A stretch of DNA of 6,516 bases. Origin: Desulfobacula sp. (lineage in GTDB: Bacteria > Desulfobacterota > Desulfobacteria > Desulfobacterales > Desulfobacteraceae). This document shows, one piece after another, positions 5,949 to 6,516 of this stretch (position 1 is the first letter of the stretch; every line of letters starts with the position of its first letter). Position numbers and translations under genes: made by a program. Where the stretch lies: positions 1-6,516 of the forward strand of contig JAABTB010000135.1 of assembly GCA_011390085.1 (NCBI GenBank), written 5' to 3'. Below the pieces are notes generated by a model, which made no database searches, was not told the origin of the DNA, and worked only from the letters and a program-made list of their open reading frames with translations.

Positions 5949-6516
5949 ATGCCACAGAATAAAACAGAACTCAGAAAACGACAGATCATTGATATCGCAA
6001 CAAAAGTCTTTGCCCAAAGGGGTTTCAATGAAACCACCATATCGGAAATCGCCAAGGAGGCCAAGATTTCGGAAGCATCGATTTATGAATATTTTTCCAC
6101 CAAAGAGGGACTTTTATTTTCAATTCCCACCGACTCCTCCCAAAGTCTTTTTGATACCATGGCCTTTCATCTGAAACTCATCCGGGGGGCCGGCAACAAA
6201 CTGAGGGCCATTGTGTTTCTGTTCATGGATTCCTACCAGAAAAACCCTGATTTTGCATCAGTCCTCATGCTGTACCTGAAGCACAATAAAAAATTTCTCG
6301 ACACCGAAGGACACCTGACCATCAAGGCCGGCATCAGGCAGATCACCGCGGTGATCGAACAGGGGATCGAAGCCAAAGAATTCAAGGAAGACACCCATCC
6401 CTATCTCATCCGCTCCATGATCCTCGGAACCATTGAGCATCTGGTGACCAACTGGGTCATGACCGGGAACCCGGACGATCTTGAAGAACTTGTGGATCCC
6501 CTCATCGATACGATTA
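5949..6516 (+). CDS. TetR/AcrR-family transcriptional regulator, 3'-truncated by the window edge
   Basis: The frame opens at ATG 5949 and stays open to the window end: 189 full codons plus one base. TetR proteins are usually about 190-210 residues, so only a short C-terminal piece should be missing. The N-terminal DNA-binding domain is typical: helix 1 RQIIDIATKVFAQRGFNETT (11-30), then the helix-turn-helix ISEIAKEAKISEASIYEYF (31-49), followed by STKEGLL (50-56). The all-helical remainder is the ligand-binding and dimerisation part, with RSMILGTIEHLVTNWVMTG (155-173) as a late hydrophobic helix of the kind that builds the dimer interface. The style recalls TetR repressors of acyl-CoA and fatty-acid metabolism, but the ligand cannot be read from sequence. 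An inverted repeat just upstream may be its operator. Further target genes may lie beyond the window. Confidence 0.93.
   Translation, partial: MPQNKTELRKRQIIDIATKVFAQRGFNETTISEIAKEAKISEASIYEYFSTKEGLLFSIPTDSSQSLFDTMAFHLKLIRGAGNKLRAIVFLFMDSYQKNPDFASVLMLYLKHNKKFLDTEGHLTIKAGIRQITAVIEQGIEAKEFKEDTHPYLIRSMILGTIEHLVTNWVMTGNPDDLEELVDPLIDTI

Overview
The window (6516 bp, roughly balanced GC in genes, AT-rich in the gap before the last gene) looks like ordinary chromosome of a Gram-negative, probably anaerobic, Desulfobacterota-type bacterium (Desulfobacteraceae-like). This placement is inferred from the DnaK sequence style and from the mix of a sigma-54 activator, a YqeY-like protein, a membrane GGDEF protein and a TetR regulator. 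It is not proven from the sequence. I saw no phage, transposon, CRISPR, tRNA or rRNA sequence.

Layout: (1) positions 1-1527, plus strand, hold the 3' nine-tenths of a XylR/DmpR-type sigma-54-dependent activator whose first ~53 codons lie upstream of the window. (2) A strong 16-bp perfect hairpin at 1552-1593 separates it from the convergent dnaK and can terminate both. (3) dnaK (1609-3507, minus strand) is complete and canonical, with no grpE or dnaJ beside it in the window. (4) A 219-bp divergent intergenic region carries candidate promoters both ways. (5) Plus strand 3727-4551 holds a small uncharacterised 89-residue protein followed by a GatB/YqeY-domain protein, probably one transcription unit. 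(6) Positions 4649-5755 encode a six-helix membrane diguanylate cyclase starting at TTG. (7) After an AT-rich gap with inverted repeats, a TetR/AcrR-family regulator begins at 5949 and runs off the 3' end.

The genes do not form one pathway. They are housekeeping functions (DnaK, YqeY-like) set among three regulatory genes (effector-sensing sigma-54 activator, c-di-GMP synthesis, TetR repressor). The most interesting points are the activator's sensor domain, which keeps the zinc site of the phenol-sensor family but has lost its phenol-contacting residues, and the unknown small protein fixed in front of the YqeY-like gene. I found no convincing sign of a wholly new system.
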